In this document: positions 42,397 through 51,900 of the stretch, in pieces
Position numbering within the stretch: position 1 is the stretch's first letter
Layout of the letters: every line of letters starts with the position of its first letter
DNA from: Gammaproteobacteria bacterium
GTDB taxonomy: Bacteria > Pseudomonadota > Gammaproteobacteria > Steroidobacterales > Woeseiaceae
Direction: 5' to 3'
Assembly: GCA_024640305.1 (NCBI GenBank)
Contig: JAHEFG010000002.1
Coordinates: 97,972 to 161,971 of the forward strand
Length of the DNA: 64,000 bases
Notes under the pieces: generated by a model
What the model saw: only the letters and a program-made list of their open reading frames with translations
What the model was told of the DNA's origin: nothing
The model's database searches: none
Translations under genes and position numbers: made by a program

Positions 42397-44340
42397 TTGA
42401 ATTTCTTTGCCTCGCAGGACAAAGCCCGCCGCACGACGCGGCGTTTGGTATTCGCCTATATTTTGGCGACGGCGCTAATCGTAGTTGGCGTGATGCTGAT
42501 TGTCGGCGTCGCGCTGTTCAGTTTTTCGGACGCCCGCTACGGAACCACGACCGGAGCATTCATTGGGCAACAGGCACCGATCCTTATCGGCACAGCGATA
42601 CTCACTACACTATTCATACTTGGTGCCACGGCATTCAAGACCGCATCTCTGTCGTCTGGCGGTGGTCGCGTTGCGTTGGACATGGGAGGCACGCTGGTAC
42701 CGCCGGACGTACAAGATCCACTACGGCGGAGACTTCGCAATGTCGTTGAAGAGATGGCAATCGCGTCCGGCATGCCTGTACCGGACATTTACGTGCTCGA
42801 GCAGGAAAGCGGAATTAACGCATTTGCTGCCGGCTATACGCCCGGAGATGCAGTCATCGCCGTCACTCGGGGGACGCTTGAACTCCTGGATCGGGAAGAA
42901 TTGCAGGGCGTCATCGGTCATGAGTTCAGCCACATACTGAACGGCGACATGCGGCTGAATATTCGGCTGATGGGAGTACTATTTGGCATCATGGCGCTTG
43001 GGTTGATCGGGCGCATGATTCTGCGCAGCGGGCACCATGCCAGCATCTTTTCCAGCCGCCGCGACCGCGGCGCACCGGTGGTGCTTATCATCGGTCTCGG
43101 TCTGACCATTCTTGGTGGTATCGGCGTTTTTGTCGCGCGAGCGATAAAGGCCAGCATTTCGCGGCAACGTGAGTACCTGGCTGATGCATCCGCCGTGCAA
43201 TTCACCCGCCAGACCGGCGGCCTGGCCAGTGCGCTGAAGAAAATTGGTGGTTATCAGGAGGGATCGCATTTGCAGCAAGCAGATCCGGAAGAAGTCAGCC
43301 ACATGCTGTTCGGCACAGGCTCCAGACTCAGGGGCATATTTGCGACACACCCACCGTTGACAGAAAGGATTCAGGCGCTCGATCCCAACTTCAAAGCAAG
43401 CGATTACCCCGCCGTCGACATACGTACCCGCGACACGGTAAGCGGCAGCGCAAGTGCAGCCGGGTTGCATGCTGGTACAACAACGGCGGTTGCAAGTGGC
43501 GGCGCCAACCTGCCGGAGACCATTGCCGAGATGGTAGGCGACCCAGAAACCCGGCACGTCACATTTGCTGGCCAGTTGCGACGATCTGTTCCCGAACTAC
43601 TTTATGACGCCGCACATTCAGATGAACGCGCATACCTGCTTACTATTGCACTGATTCTCGACAGCAGTGGGCGTGATCTCGAGAGGCAGTTGACGCTGGT
43701 GCAGGAAAGACTCGGTGCAGAACGCGTGCAGTTAATCAGGCAGTACTACGACAATATCTGCGCTATCGGTGCCGAATACCGATTGCCATTGATGGAGATC
43801 GCCTTCCCTGCTCTCAAGCGCAGGCCATTACCGCAATTGAGCTATCTGATTGACCTCGCCCAGCGCCTGATCGGAATCGATGGTGAGACGGACTTGTACG
43901 AGTATTGCTACTACCGCATCCTCATTGGCAATCTCGGCCAGGCAGTTGATCCATCCGCCCGGCAGAAACATCGGCGCGGCATTCGGGAACCCGTTCGCCG
44001 TGCCGCTATCGATCTTCTACAAGTTATCGCCAGACACGGTCACGAAGATCCGGGCGAAGCAAAACGAGCGTTTGATGCCGGCGCGGCGTCTTTCGGCAAG
44101 TGGGGCAGCCAGTTTGATTTCGACGACGACTTTGGCGCTTCCGTGGCCGTACTGGATAAGAGTCTGGATATTTTGCTCGCGCTCAACAACGAGGGTAAAC
44201 AAATGCTGCTCGAGGCCATTACGATAGTTGTCATGTCAGACAAGACGCTTGCCGTGACAGAGGCCGAGTTGATCCGAGCTATCTGCGCCAGCCTTGATTG
44301 CCCGTTGCCTCCGATACTCGTCGAAAACCCGGTTGTTTGA
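42397..44340 (+). CDS. M48 family membrane metalloprotease
   Basis: An HtpX/Ste24-like zinc protease of 647 residues. Two helices occur near the N-terminus, the zinc motif HEFSH is at residues 175-179, and a third ligand is in QREYLADASAV. The C-terminal ~300 residues form an extra cytosolic helical domain with no motif I recognise, much longer than HtpX (~290 residues). Start is TTG at 42397 with GGAG 6 bases upstream. Membrane protein quality control is the expected role, linked with lemA. Confidence 0.9.
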   Translation: MNFFASQDKARRTTRRLVFAYILATALIVVGVMLIVGVALFSFSDARYGTTTGAFIGQQAPILIGTAILTTLFILGATAFKTASLSSGGGRVALDMGGTLVPPDVQDPLRRRLRNVVEEMAIASGMPVPDIYVLEQESGINAFAAGYTPGDAVIAVTRGTLELLDREELQGVIGHEFSHILNGDMRLNIRLMGVLFGIMALGLIGRMILRSGHHASIFSSRRDRGAPVVLIIGLGLTILGGIGVFVARAIKASISRQREYLADASAVQFTRQTGGLASALKKIGGYQEGSHLQQADPEEVSHMLFGTGSRLRGIFATHPPLTERIQALDPNFKASDYPAVDIRTRDTVSGSASAAGLHAGTTTAVASGGANLPETIAEMVGDPETRHVTFAGQLRRSVPELLYDAAHSDERAYLLTIALILDSSGRDLERQLTLVQERLGAERVQLIRQYYDNICAIGAEYRLPLMEIAFPALKRRPLPQLSYLIDLAQRLIGIDGETDLYEYCYYRILIGNLGQAVDPSARQKHRRGIREPVRRAAIDLLQVIARHGHEDPGEAKRAFDAGAASFGKWGSQFDFDDDFGASVAVLDKSLDILLALNNEGKQMLLEAITIVVMSDKTLAVTEAELIRAICASLDCPLPPILVENPVV

Positions 44341-44411
44341 TGCCGCGATGAGGGGTATTGATTTTTCGCGTATCATGGAACTCTTTTGGATCTGGCTTTT
44401 CTACTAACCTC

Positions 44412-45212
44412 ATGAGCAATAAAATACTGAAAACCTTCCTTGTCGTCCTCGCATTGACACTCGCACTCCCGGCTGCCGCAGCGACACGAGAGGAAAAGCG
44501 CGTTGGCGATGCTGCCGATGTCATTGACCAGCTTCTTCGTCTACCGGAAAAATCCATTCCGCCATCGTTGCTGGCTCGGGCCTATGCTGTTGCCGTTATT
44601 CCGGATGTAGTCAAGGCAGGCTTCGGCGTTGGCGTACGTCGAGGCAAAGGCATCATCGTCGTCCGCCAGGATGATAATTCGTGGAGCAACCCTGCATTCA
44701 TAACGCTAACCGGCGGCAGTATCGGTTGGCAGGTTGGTGCTCAATCAACTGATGTCATTCTGGTTTTCAAAACACGTAAGGGTGTCGCTGATATATCGCG
44801 TGGCAAACTGACTCTCGGGGCCGATGCATCGATAGCAGCGGGCCCTGTCGGGCGACATACTGAGGTCGCAACCGACCTGAAATTCGAAGCGGAAATCATG
44901 TCCTATTCCCGCAGTCGCGGGTTGTTCGCAGGTGTCGCTCTGGAAGGAACTGGGGTCACAATGGACCACAAGGCAAACTCTGCCTTCTATGGTTCTTCCA
45001 CAATGACCGCGGATAAAATTTTCGCCAGTTCGCCTAATATTGCTCCAGATATTGCGAACGAGTTTGTACAGGTTCTGACCGCACAAACGCGACGCCTGCC
45101 AACCAAGCCAGGCATGCAGCCTGGCGCGACATCGTCACCAGTTGCCACGGACGATGCCCCGTCCGAAGTTCGCACGTTCGGAATACCTGGCAATGACGAG
45201 TCGGACGAGTAA
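44412..45212 (+). CDS. Secreted SYLF (YSC84) domain lipid-binding protein
   Basis: A 266-residue protein with signal peptide (MSNKILKTFLVVLALTLALP, cleaved near AAA). The SYLF domain is evident in YAVAVIPDVVKAGFGVGVRRG and GGSIGWQVGAQSTDVILVF, followed by the GADASIAAGPVGRHTE stretch. SYLF domains bind phospholipids. The C-terminal ~50 residues are low-complexity. It follows the M48 protease by 71 bases and precedes the MscS channel by 25. Confidence 0.9.
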   Translation: MSNKILKTFLVVLALTLALPAAAATREEKRVGDAADVIDQLLRLPEKSIPPSLLARAYAVAVIPDVVKAGFGVGVRRGKGIIVVRQDDNSWSNPAFITLTGGSIGWQVGAQSTDVILVFKTRKGVADISRGKLTLGADASIAAGPVGRHTEVATDLKFEAEIMSYSRSRGLFAGVALEGTGVTMDHKANSAFYGSSTMTADKIFASSPNIAPDIANEFVQVLTAQTRRLPTKPGMQPGATSSPVATDDAPSEVRTFGIPGNDESDE

Positions 45213-45237
45213 GAAACAGGCTGCTGATTAATCAGCT

Positions 45238-46305
45238 GTGAAGGAACTAGTCCAACAGGTGCAGTCGTTGGCCGAATTGATCGGCCCGAACGCCTATCTA
45301 CAAGCACTTGTAATAGCCGCCGGTTTCATCGCGTTTGGCAAGGTTGCAGACTGGTTGTTGTCGCGAATGATTGGCCGCTTCGCAAAACGGTCCCAAACCG
45401 ACATCGATGATCGGCTTATCGACCTGGTGCATCGACCGATATTCCTGTCTTTTGTGCTTTTGGGTTTGGGCCTCGCAACCCTGCGCATCAAGCTTCCGGA
45501 AGCTGCTGAATTCCTGACGCTGGGAGTTCTCAAGACCATTGCTGTGCTCGTCTGGTACAACATGCTGCGTCATCTTTCGGCGCTGGTCGTGCAGGTTACG
45601 AAGCGTCGGCGCACTAGCAAGATTGTACAAACCGGCATGCTGGCGCTTATGCAAAACGTCGCCAAGGTTGTTTTGTTTGCTGTTGCTATCTACTTCATAT
45701 TCCTGGCCTGGAACATTAATGTCACTGCATGGGTCGCATCCGCTGGTATCGTCGGTCTGGCGCTTAGTTTTGCTGCCAAGGACACGCTGTCAAATCTTTT
45801 TGCCGGAGTTTCCATTGTCATGGATGCTCCGTATAAGACAGGGGACTTCATTATTCTTGATACCGGCGAACGCGGAGTAGTGACACATATAGGGTTGCGT
45901 AGCACGCGCCTTATGACCCGCGATGACGTGGAAATCACAATTCCTAACGGTGTTATCGGCAATGGCAAGATTATCAACGAGGCCGGTGGACCATCAGAAA
46001 AGCATCGAATACGCGTGTCAGTCGGTGTCGCTTACGGATCAGATATCGACCACGTAATTGCCACCCTGGAGCAAGTTGCGGCAGACAACGTCGAAGTGTG
46101 CAAAGATCCTGCGCCGCGAGTTCGCTTCCGCACGTTTGGTGAGTCCGGTCTTGATTTTCAACTGTTATGCTGGATTGAGCGACCAATAGACAGAGGCCGT
46201 GTCAATCACGAGCTCAACTGTGCGGTATACAGGGCTTTCGCCGATAACGATATTGTAATTCCATTCCCACAGCGTGACTTGCACGTTCGAACGATGCCCA
46301 CCTGA
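45238..46305 (+). CDS. MscS-type mechanosensitive ion channel
   Basis: Inner-membrane channel of 355 residues with about four helices and the pore helix with small residues (VTAWVASAGIVGLALSFAAK). The beta domain follows with DTLSNLFAGVSIVMDAPYKT and FIILDTGERGVVTHIGLRSTRL. It releases osmolytes on hypo-osmotic shock. GTG start at 45238 has weak ribosome-binding context. It ends the lemA-M48-SYLF-MscS run, all envelope-stress type proteins. Confidence 0.93.
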   Translation: MKELVQQVQSLAELIGPNAYLQALVIAAGFIAFGKVADWLLSRMIGRFAKRSQTDIDDRLIDLVHRPIFLSFVLLGLGLATLRIKLPEAAEFLTLGVLKTIAVLVWYNMLRHLSALVVQVTKRRRTSKIVQTGMLALMQNVAKVVLFAVAIYFIFLAWNINVTAWVASAGIVGLALSFAAKDTLSNLFAGVSIVMDAPYKTGDFIILDTGERGVVTHIGLRSTRLMTRDDVEITIPNGVIGNGKIINEAGGPSEKHRIRVSVGVAYGSDIDHVIATLEQVAADNVEVCKDPAPRVRFRTFGESGLDFQLLCWIERPIDRGRVNHELNCAVYRAFADNDIVIPFPQRDLHVRTMPT

Positions 46306-46329
46306 GCCTGACGAAATGTTTCGCTGGCC

Positions 46330-46935
46330 TTAGTTAGCCGGCTCCTCGCTGCGTTTTCGCAATTCTTCACGAATTGCTTCGAGGTCGCTTCCAGGTTCCG
46401 CCTCCATCGCAGGCGCATTGCCGCCATCGGTCGCAGCCGGAGTGTCAACAACTTCTGAATAAAACTGTTCCTTTTGCTCTGCTTCGGCCGATTCGGGAAT
46501 GACCGCTGTGGGAGCATTCGAGGAACTGGCCTCACTCGCAGCATCTGCTTCTGTCGACGGGGGCAGCTCACCGAACTGCGCCAGATACTCCGCCTCGCTA
46601 CGCAAACGACTCTGTTCCGCCACACGGCGACGTGCTTCCGCGGCGGCCTCCTGGGTTCGTCGCAAAGCCTCACGCTTGCGCTCAGACTGTGCCTCGAACG
46701 CGTCGCGCCTGGCTCGTTCTTCTTTAGCCTCGAGAATAGTAATCGCCTGCCGCGCATTCACGCACTCGGCGTCGTAACGGGTTTCTTCACGATTAACGGA
46801 GCATCGGACAACCGCGGCCTCAAGTACCAGCGGATTATCCAGAAACTCAGTCACAGTGCGGGGTTTCGGCTCCTCGCCGCAGGCGGCAATGAGGGCAAAA
46901 CCGCACAAAAACAACGAATTTCGAGTTCTATTCAT
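46330..46935 (-). CDS. EexN-like lipoprotein with coiled coil
   Basis: A 201-residue lipoprotein (lipobox LIAAC) whose first part resembles EexN-type entry-exclusion lipoproteins (TVTEFLDNPLVLEAAVVRC, then ECVNARQA). A highly charged coiled coil follows (residues ~65-110, ERARRDAFEAQSERKREALR), then an acidic tail. No conjugation genes are near, so entry exclusion should not be inferred; EexN-like domains also occur as chromosomal lipoproteins. Start at 46935 gives a correct lipoprotein signal. Confidence 0.75.
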   Translation of the reverse strand: MNRTRNSLFLCGFALIAACGEEPKPRTVTEFLDNPLVLEAAVVRCSVNREETRYDAECVNARQAITILEAKEERARRDAFEAQSERKREALRRTQEAAAEARRRVAEQSRLRSEAEYLAQFGELPPSTEADAASEASSSNAPTAVIPESAEAEQKEQFYSEVVDTPAATDGGNAPAMEAEPGSDLEAIREELRKRSEEPAN

Positions 46936-47107
46936 GATCCAATCGGCGTCCAAAATTGATTAAATGGTATACATTTCAGTATCCTGCAGCCCCGCATAAT
47001 AACATCGCCTGTGGCATGTGAAACGGCGTCAGTTCGCAGTTTTCCGCGCTGAGAAAGCACTTTTCAAGCTATAGTTGTGCGGCACTTAAGCAACGAAAGC
47101 GACTGCA

Positions 47108-48973
47108 GTGACCGAATCCAACCAATTTTCCCTGCTCGGCCAGCGACGCTTCGCGCCGTTTTTCGGCACCCAGTTTCTCGGTGCTCTGAACGACAATATT
47201 TTCCGCCAGGGCCTGATAATCCTCGTTACATTCCAGGGTGTGCTGATCGCCGGAATGAACCACAGCCAGCTTGCGAACGTCGCTGGCGCGTTATTCATCC
47301 TGCCGTTTTTTCTATTGTCGGCCACCGCCGGCCAGCTTGCCGACAAATACGAAAAGTCCATGCTCATGCGTCGCATCAAGCTGCTCGAGATCGTCCTGAT
47401 GCTTGTTGCTGCATATGCCTTCTTTGTTCAGCTCTATTCGCTCTTATTGTTCGTACTATTTTTGATGGGTTGCCAGTCAACCTTATTCGGCCCCGTCAAA
47501 TACGCATACTTGCCACAACAGCTCATGCCGGAGGAGCTTGTCGGCGGTAATGCGCTGGTCGAAGCCGGCACATTCATAGCCATCATCCTCGGACTCATCA
47601 TAGGTGGAGTAACCACTCAGACATTACTGGGCGTTTGCCTCGTGTCAGTGGCGCTGGCGGGATATCTGGCGAGCCGGCAAATCCCGACAACTCGAGCAGT
47701 CGACCCAGAGTTGAAGATCAGTTTGAACGCCTGGAAAGTGACTTGGCGAATCATTGGTTTCGCCCGTGAAGACCGCACAGTCTTCCTGTCTATCCTCGGT
47801 ATTTCGTGGTTCTGGTTTTTCGGTTCCGCAATGACTCTGCAAATTCCCGCTTACACGATGGAAACGCTTAACGGCAGCCCGGCAATAACGACGAGTCTGC
47901 TAATTGCATTTGCAGTTGGAGTGGGTATTGGATCGCTGCTTTGCGAACGCATGTCCGGTCACCGCATCGAACTGGGTCTCGTTCCGTTCGGTTCGATCGG
48001 GCTAAGCCTCTTTGCGGTAGATCTGTACTTCGCGCAACCGACGGCTCACACCGTCACCGTTTCTTCCATCAGCGACTTCCTTGGCCGCCCCGGAAGTTGG
48101 AGAGTACTCATTGACCTGAGCTTGCTCGGCGCGTTTGGTGGATTTTACAGCGTCCCCCTGTATGCCTTAATTCAGAAGCGGTCCGAGCCTCGACATTTGT
48201 CGCGAATTATTGCGGCCAACAACATCATTAATTCCATTTTCATGGTGGCCGCCTCAATCCTGGCAGTTGTTCTGCTGCGTCTCGGGCTTTCGATTCCAGA
48301 ACTGTTCTTGGTGCTCGCAGTTCTAAATGTAGCTGTCGCAGTTTACATTTATGGCTTGCTGCCTGAGTTCCTGATGCGGTTTCTCGCGTGGGTTTTGATC
48401 AGTCTCTTTTATCGTATCCGCATCACCGGGCTCGAGAATGTTCCGAGCAAAGGCCCTGCTGTTGTGGTTTGTAATCACGTCAGTTATATGGATCCCATTC
48501 TGCTGGCCGGATCCATCAAAAGACCCATGCGCTTCGTGATGTACTACAGGATTTTTCAGATCCCATTATTGCGCTTCTTCTTTGAGCACCTGCAGGCGAT
48601 ACCGATTGCGGGCGCCAGGGAGGACGAGCAGTTAATGAACGAGGCATTTGAACGCGTTGATGAAGAGCTTGCTGCCGGCAACATCGTCTGCATTTTTCCG
48701 GAAGGAGGGATAACGCGGGATGGCGAGATTCAACGGTTCCGCCCAGGCATCGAGAAGATCATCGCCCGCAGAGCTGTGCCGGTCGTGCCTGTTTCTCTCG
48801 GACGCCTGTGGGGCAGTTGGTTCAGCCGTCGCAAAGGTGGCGGAATTCGGATGATTCCCGGGCGACTTCTCGCACGAGTACCGATTACCGTTGGCGAAGC
48901 AGTCCCTGCGCGTGACGTGACAGCGGCCCGATTGGAGTTATTGGTGAGAACCTTGCGCGGCGATCAGCGCTAA
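47108..48973 (+). CDS. LplT-like MFS transporter fused to PlsC-type acyltransferase
   Basis: A 621-residue fusion. The N-terminal ~400 residues are an MFS lysophospholipid transporter (FFGTQFLGALNDNIFRQGL, LFGPVKYAYLPQQLMPEELV). The C-terminal ~200 are a glycerolipid acyltransferase with VVCNHVSYMDPILLAGS (NHxxxxD) and CIFPEGGITRDGEI. Together they could take up and reacylate lysophospholipids. E. coli Aas has an additional acyl-ACP synthetase domain; here it is absent. GTG start. Confidence 0.9.
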   Translation: MTESNQFSLLGQRRFAPFFGTQFLGALNDNIFRQGLIILVTFQGVLIAGMNHSQLANVAGALFILPFFLLSATAGQLADKYEKSMLMRRIKLLEIVLMLVAAYAFFVQLYSLLLFVLFLMGCQSTLFGPVKYAYLPQQLMPEELVGGNALVEAGTFIAIILGLIIGGVTTQTLLGVCLVSVALAGYLASRQIPTTRAVDPELKISLNAWKVTWRIIGFAREDRTVFLSILGISWFWFFGSAMTLQIPAYTMETLNGSPAITTSLLIAFAVGVGIGSLLCERMSGHRIELGLVPFGSIGLSLFAVDLYFAQPTAHTVTVSSISDFLGRPGSWRVLIDLSLLGAFGGFYSVPLYALIQKRSEPRHLSRIIAANNIINSIFMVAASILAVVLLRLGLSIPELFLVLAVLNVAVAVYIYGLLPEFLMRFLAWVLISLFYRIRITGLENVPSKGPAVVVCNHVSYMDPILLAGSIKRPMRFVMYYRIFQIPLLRFFFEHLQAIPIAGAREDEQLMNEAFERVDEELAAGNIVCIFPEGGITRDGEIQRFRPGIEKIIARRAVPVVPVSLGRLWGSWFSRRKGGGIRMIPGRLLARVPITVGEAVPARDVTAARLELLVRTLRGDQR

Positions 48974-48992
48974 CTCAAGCCGCCGGCCGACT

Positions 48993-51900
48993 TCACAGTT
49001 CGTCTGCAACCGGAACACCGAGTCGACGGTTCCACTCCTCCAGCAATTGTTGTTTCTTGCCAAACAGACCCGGACCCTGGTCACCTCCAAAACTCAGTCG
49101 CGCCAGGCGAACGAAAGCCTCGCCGGCGACGGGCAGGTACAGACGATTCCCTCTTGCCGCAGCTGAATTGGAGCCCTTAGCAAAAACCAGGTGACCGCCG
49201 TTGACCGCTTTCGGCCCAAGTATGGCATCGATCCAGACAAGTCCTGTCGGGGATGATCCCGCCCGATGTATCCAGCGTGCGGTTCGGAACAGGACGCGCG
49301 ACCCACCGGGCGCGAACACAAGATCCTCGACGGCGCTTGGCAACTGCAGCACAGACTCACCAATACGACCCTCGTGCAGATTGAACTGCTGCACCAGGTT
49401 TTCAGCGTCGACCATTACGAGGAACCCGGATCGCGGTGACGCTTCAAGCCAACGAATTGGCGACTCTCCCTGCCACAGCGTCTGCACACTCCAGTTACCT
49501 CCGGCACTTCGAGAGATAACACGCAGAGCCCCGCTTTCGCTGCCAACATACATGTGATTCAAATCCGTGAATGCGATCCCTGAATGACGCTCACCCAAAT
49601 CGAAACGCGCGAGCATCGCACCGGTTTCCGCGTTCATCAATTGTGCGCCGGTGCCATTCAGAATTCCTATCAGCGATGCATCAGGACCGAACGCAAGTTT
49701 GCTGACCGGATCGCCCTCTATGACACCGATGAATGGCATGGGCAGGCCATCCGCAATATTCCAGACACGCACAGTATTGTCGTCCGCGACACTTGCTGCG
49801 CGGGATCCGTCGGCGCTAACCTCGAGGACGCGAACCTCGTCACTGTGGCCGAAGAAGCTAACGTCTTCCGCCGCTGCCGCCAGCGCGTCCAGATCAATGT
49901 TGGCAGGCAGAATATGCACATTCCCTCGCCGATCCCCGATGACCACCGTCGACGTATCCGGCGTGACTGTCGCGATCGCATCACCCGCTGCGGGCCAGAT
50001 GGGCTGACTGAATTCGACGCCCCCGAGCACACTGGGCGGCGGCATAGCCGGTACACGCCAGAAACGAGTCAGACCATTCGCCCCCGCGGTAACGACAAGC
50101 TGCTCATCGGAACTAAACGCAAGCATCGAGCCTATTGCACCGCTATCGAAACCCAGCGGTGGACCAAGCAGGTATCCATTGCTGCTGTCGTAAATCTGGA
50201 AGCCGTGATCTGCCCTGCCGATAAGGACTTTTGAGCCAGACGGCGAGAACACGAGCCGCCAGCTTCCGTGGCCAAATTCTTCGATCACCGGATGCTGTGG
50301 TTGATCCACCCGCCAGAGTGATGCACCGGACTCGCGTAATACAACTCCGAGCATTTCGCCGGTAGCAGCGAGACGTATTTCACTTGGTTGCTCGGACAGA
50401 TCCAATTGTGCGATCAGCGTTCCATCACGCAAGTCCCAAATTCGCACCGCACGATCGTAGTCAGCGATCGCGATGCGATTGCCGCCTGCATCGAGCGACA
50501 CCAGCGCCGGTGTCCCGGCATTATCCAGTTCTGCCGCAATAGCCGCATCGTCGAGCGACCATAATTCGAACACGGAGTCACCGTCACGATTGCTTTGCAC
50601 AAACAAATGAGTTCCATCAGAGGTTAGTCGAGCGGTGGCGCTTGCGGATCCTACCGGTAGTGTCGCAACCCTGTTGCCTGTGTTTGTATCCCAGAGCTTG
50701 ATCGTCTCCTGTGTGGCAGTGACCAGCAGCTTTGCGCCCGCACTCAGTCCAATCAGTTGTTCCAACTCATTCACGGCAACCGCACGAACCGGCTGCGCGA
50801 ATGCGAGATCCCATACTCGCGCGCTATCACTTTGCATGGCGCGAGCGACGGCATAACGCCCATCATTACTAAACCATAAATTATCACTTTCGCGTTCAAC
50901 CGGATCGGAGATGTTCAGGCCGCGCTGAAAGTCTTCAACAAGTCCCTGCGAATTGAGCTGCAAGTTCCAGCCAACCAATTGACCCGCAACACCTAGCTCT
51001 TCATCACGAATGCTGAGGCTCCATGTGCCATTCAGCGACTCGCCCTTCAGGGCACTCAATTGGGTTGCCGGGATGCGAATATCCTGATTTGACGAGGCGC
51101 GCTCGACCCCCGCATCGACCTCGACAGCTCGTCCTGACGGCGCAATGACTTTGATTCGAAGGTCGCTTGCACGAGCGTGGCTCAGGTTAAGGGTCAGACC
51201 GACGCGACCAAGCTCGCCGTCCCTGTCAACAATGACCCGCCGCACGAGGGGACTGACCTCCAGCGCCGTGATCGCCCAGCTCTCCCGCTGCTGCAGACTT
51301 TGTTGTTCCGGCGACCACTGTGTCACCTGCGCAGCACGCGTCTCGGTTAGCAATTTGTTGACAGGGTCGAAGACAACATTGTCGCGTTCGCTCTCGACCA
51401 GACTCGCCAGCAGCAGTGGATAGTCATCCGCAACCAACATCGCCGCACGATTGCGGCGCTTCGGTGTTGACGACACCAGCGATTGCAGCGCTGCGAGCAG
51501 CGCTTCATCACGCCGCTCTTGCCTGGTCGCCGCTTTCACCTTCCGATCCCAGAACTGCGCTCGCAAGTCGTTGGGCAGCCGCCCGGCATTCGGCAATATC
51601 GCGGCCATCTCTGCGATTTCTTCAATTTGCTGCTCGTCGGCTGCATTCCTGCCCCTTGCCTCTATGAAACTACGGTAGAGGTTGTCAGCGCCTGCGACGT
51701 GCCCGGGAAACGAACGAAAATTTATGTAGGCGCTTTGCGCTTCACTCAATTCGACCGTGTCGGACGTTAGAAGGGCAACATAGGATCGAGGCAACAGCTG
51801 TGTATACCAAAAAGGTATCGCTACGATGATAAGCAGAACAACAGCCGCAATGGCTGGCGTGCGCCAGTGGTTGGGCAGATTCTCGTTAGCCCATCGCGTC

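Noticed and set aside
46330..46935. Entry-exclusion role for the EexN-like lipoprotein
   Set aside because: There are no conjugation or integrative-element genes in the window; the resemblance alone does not support that role.
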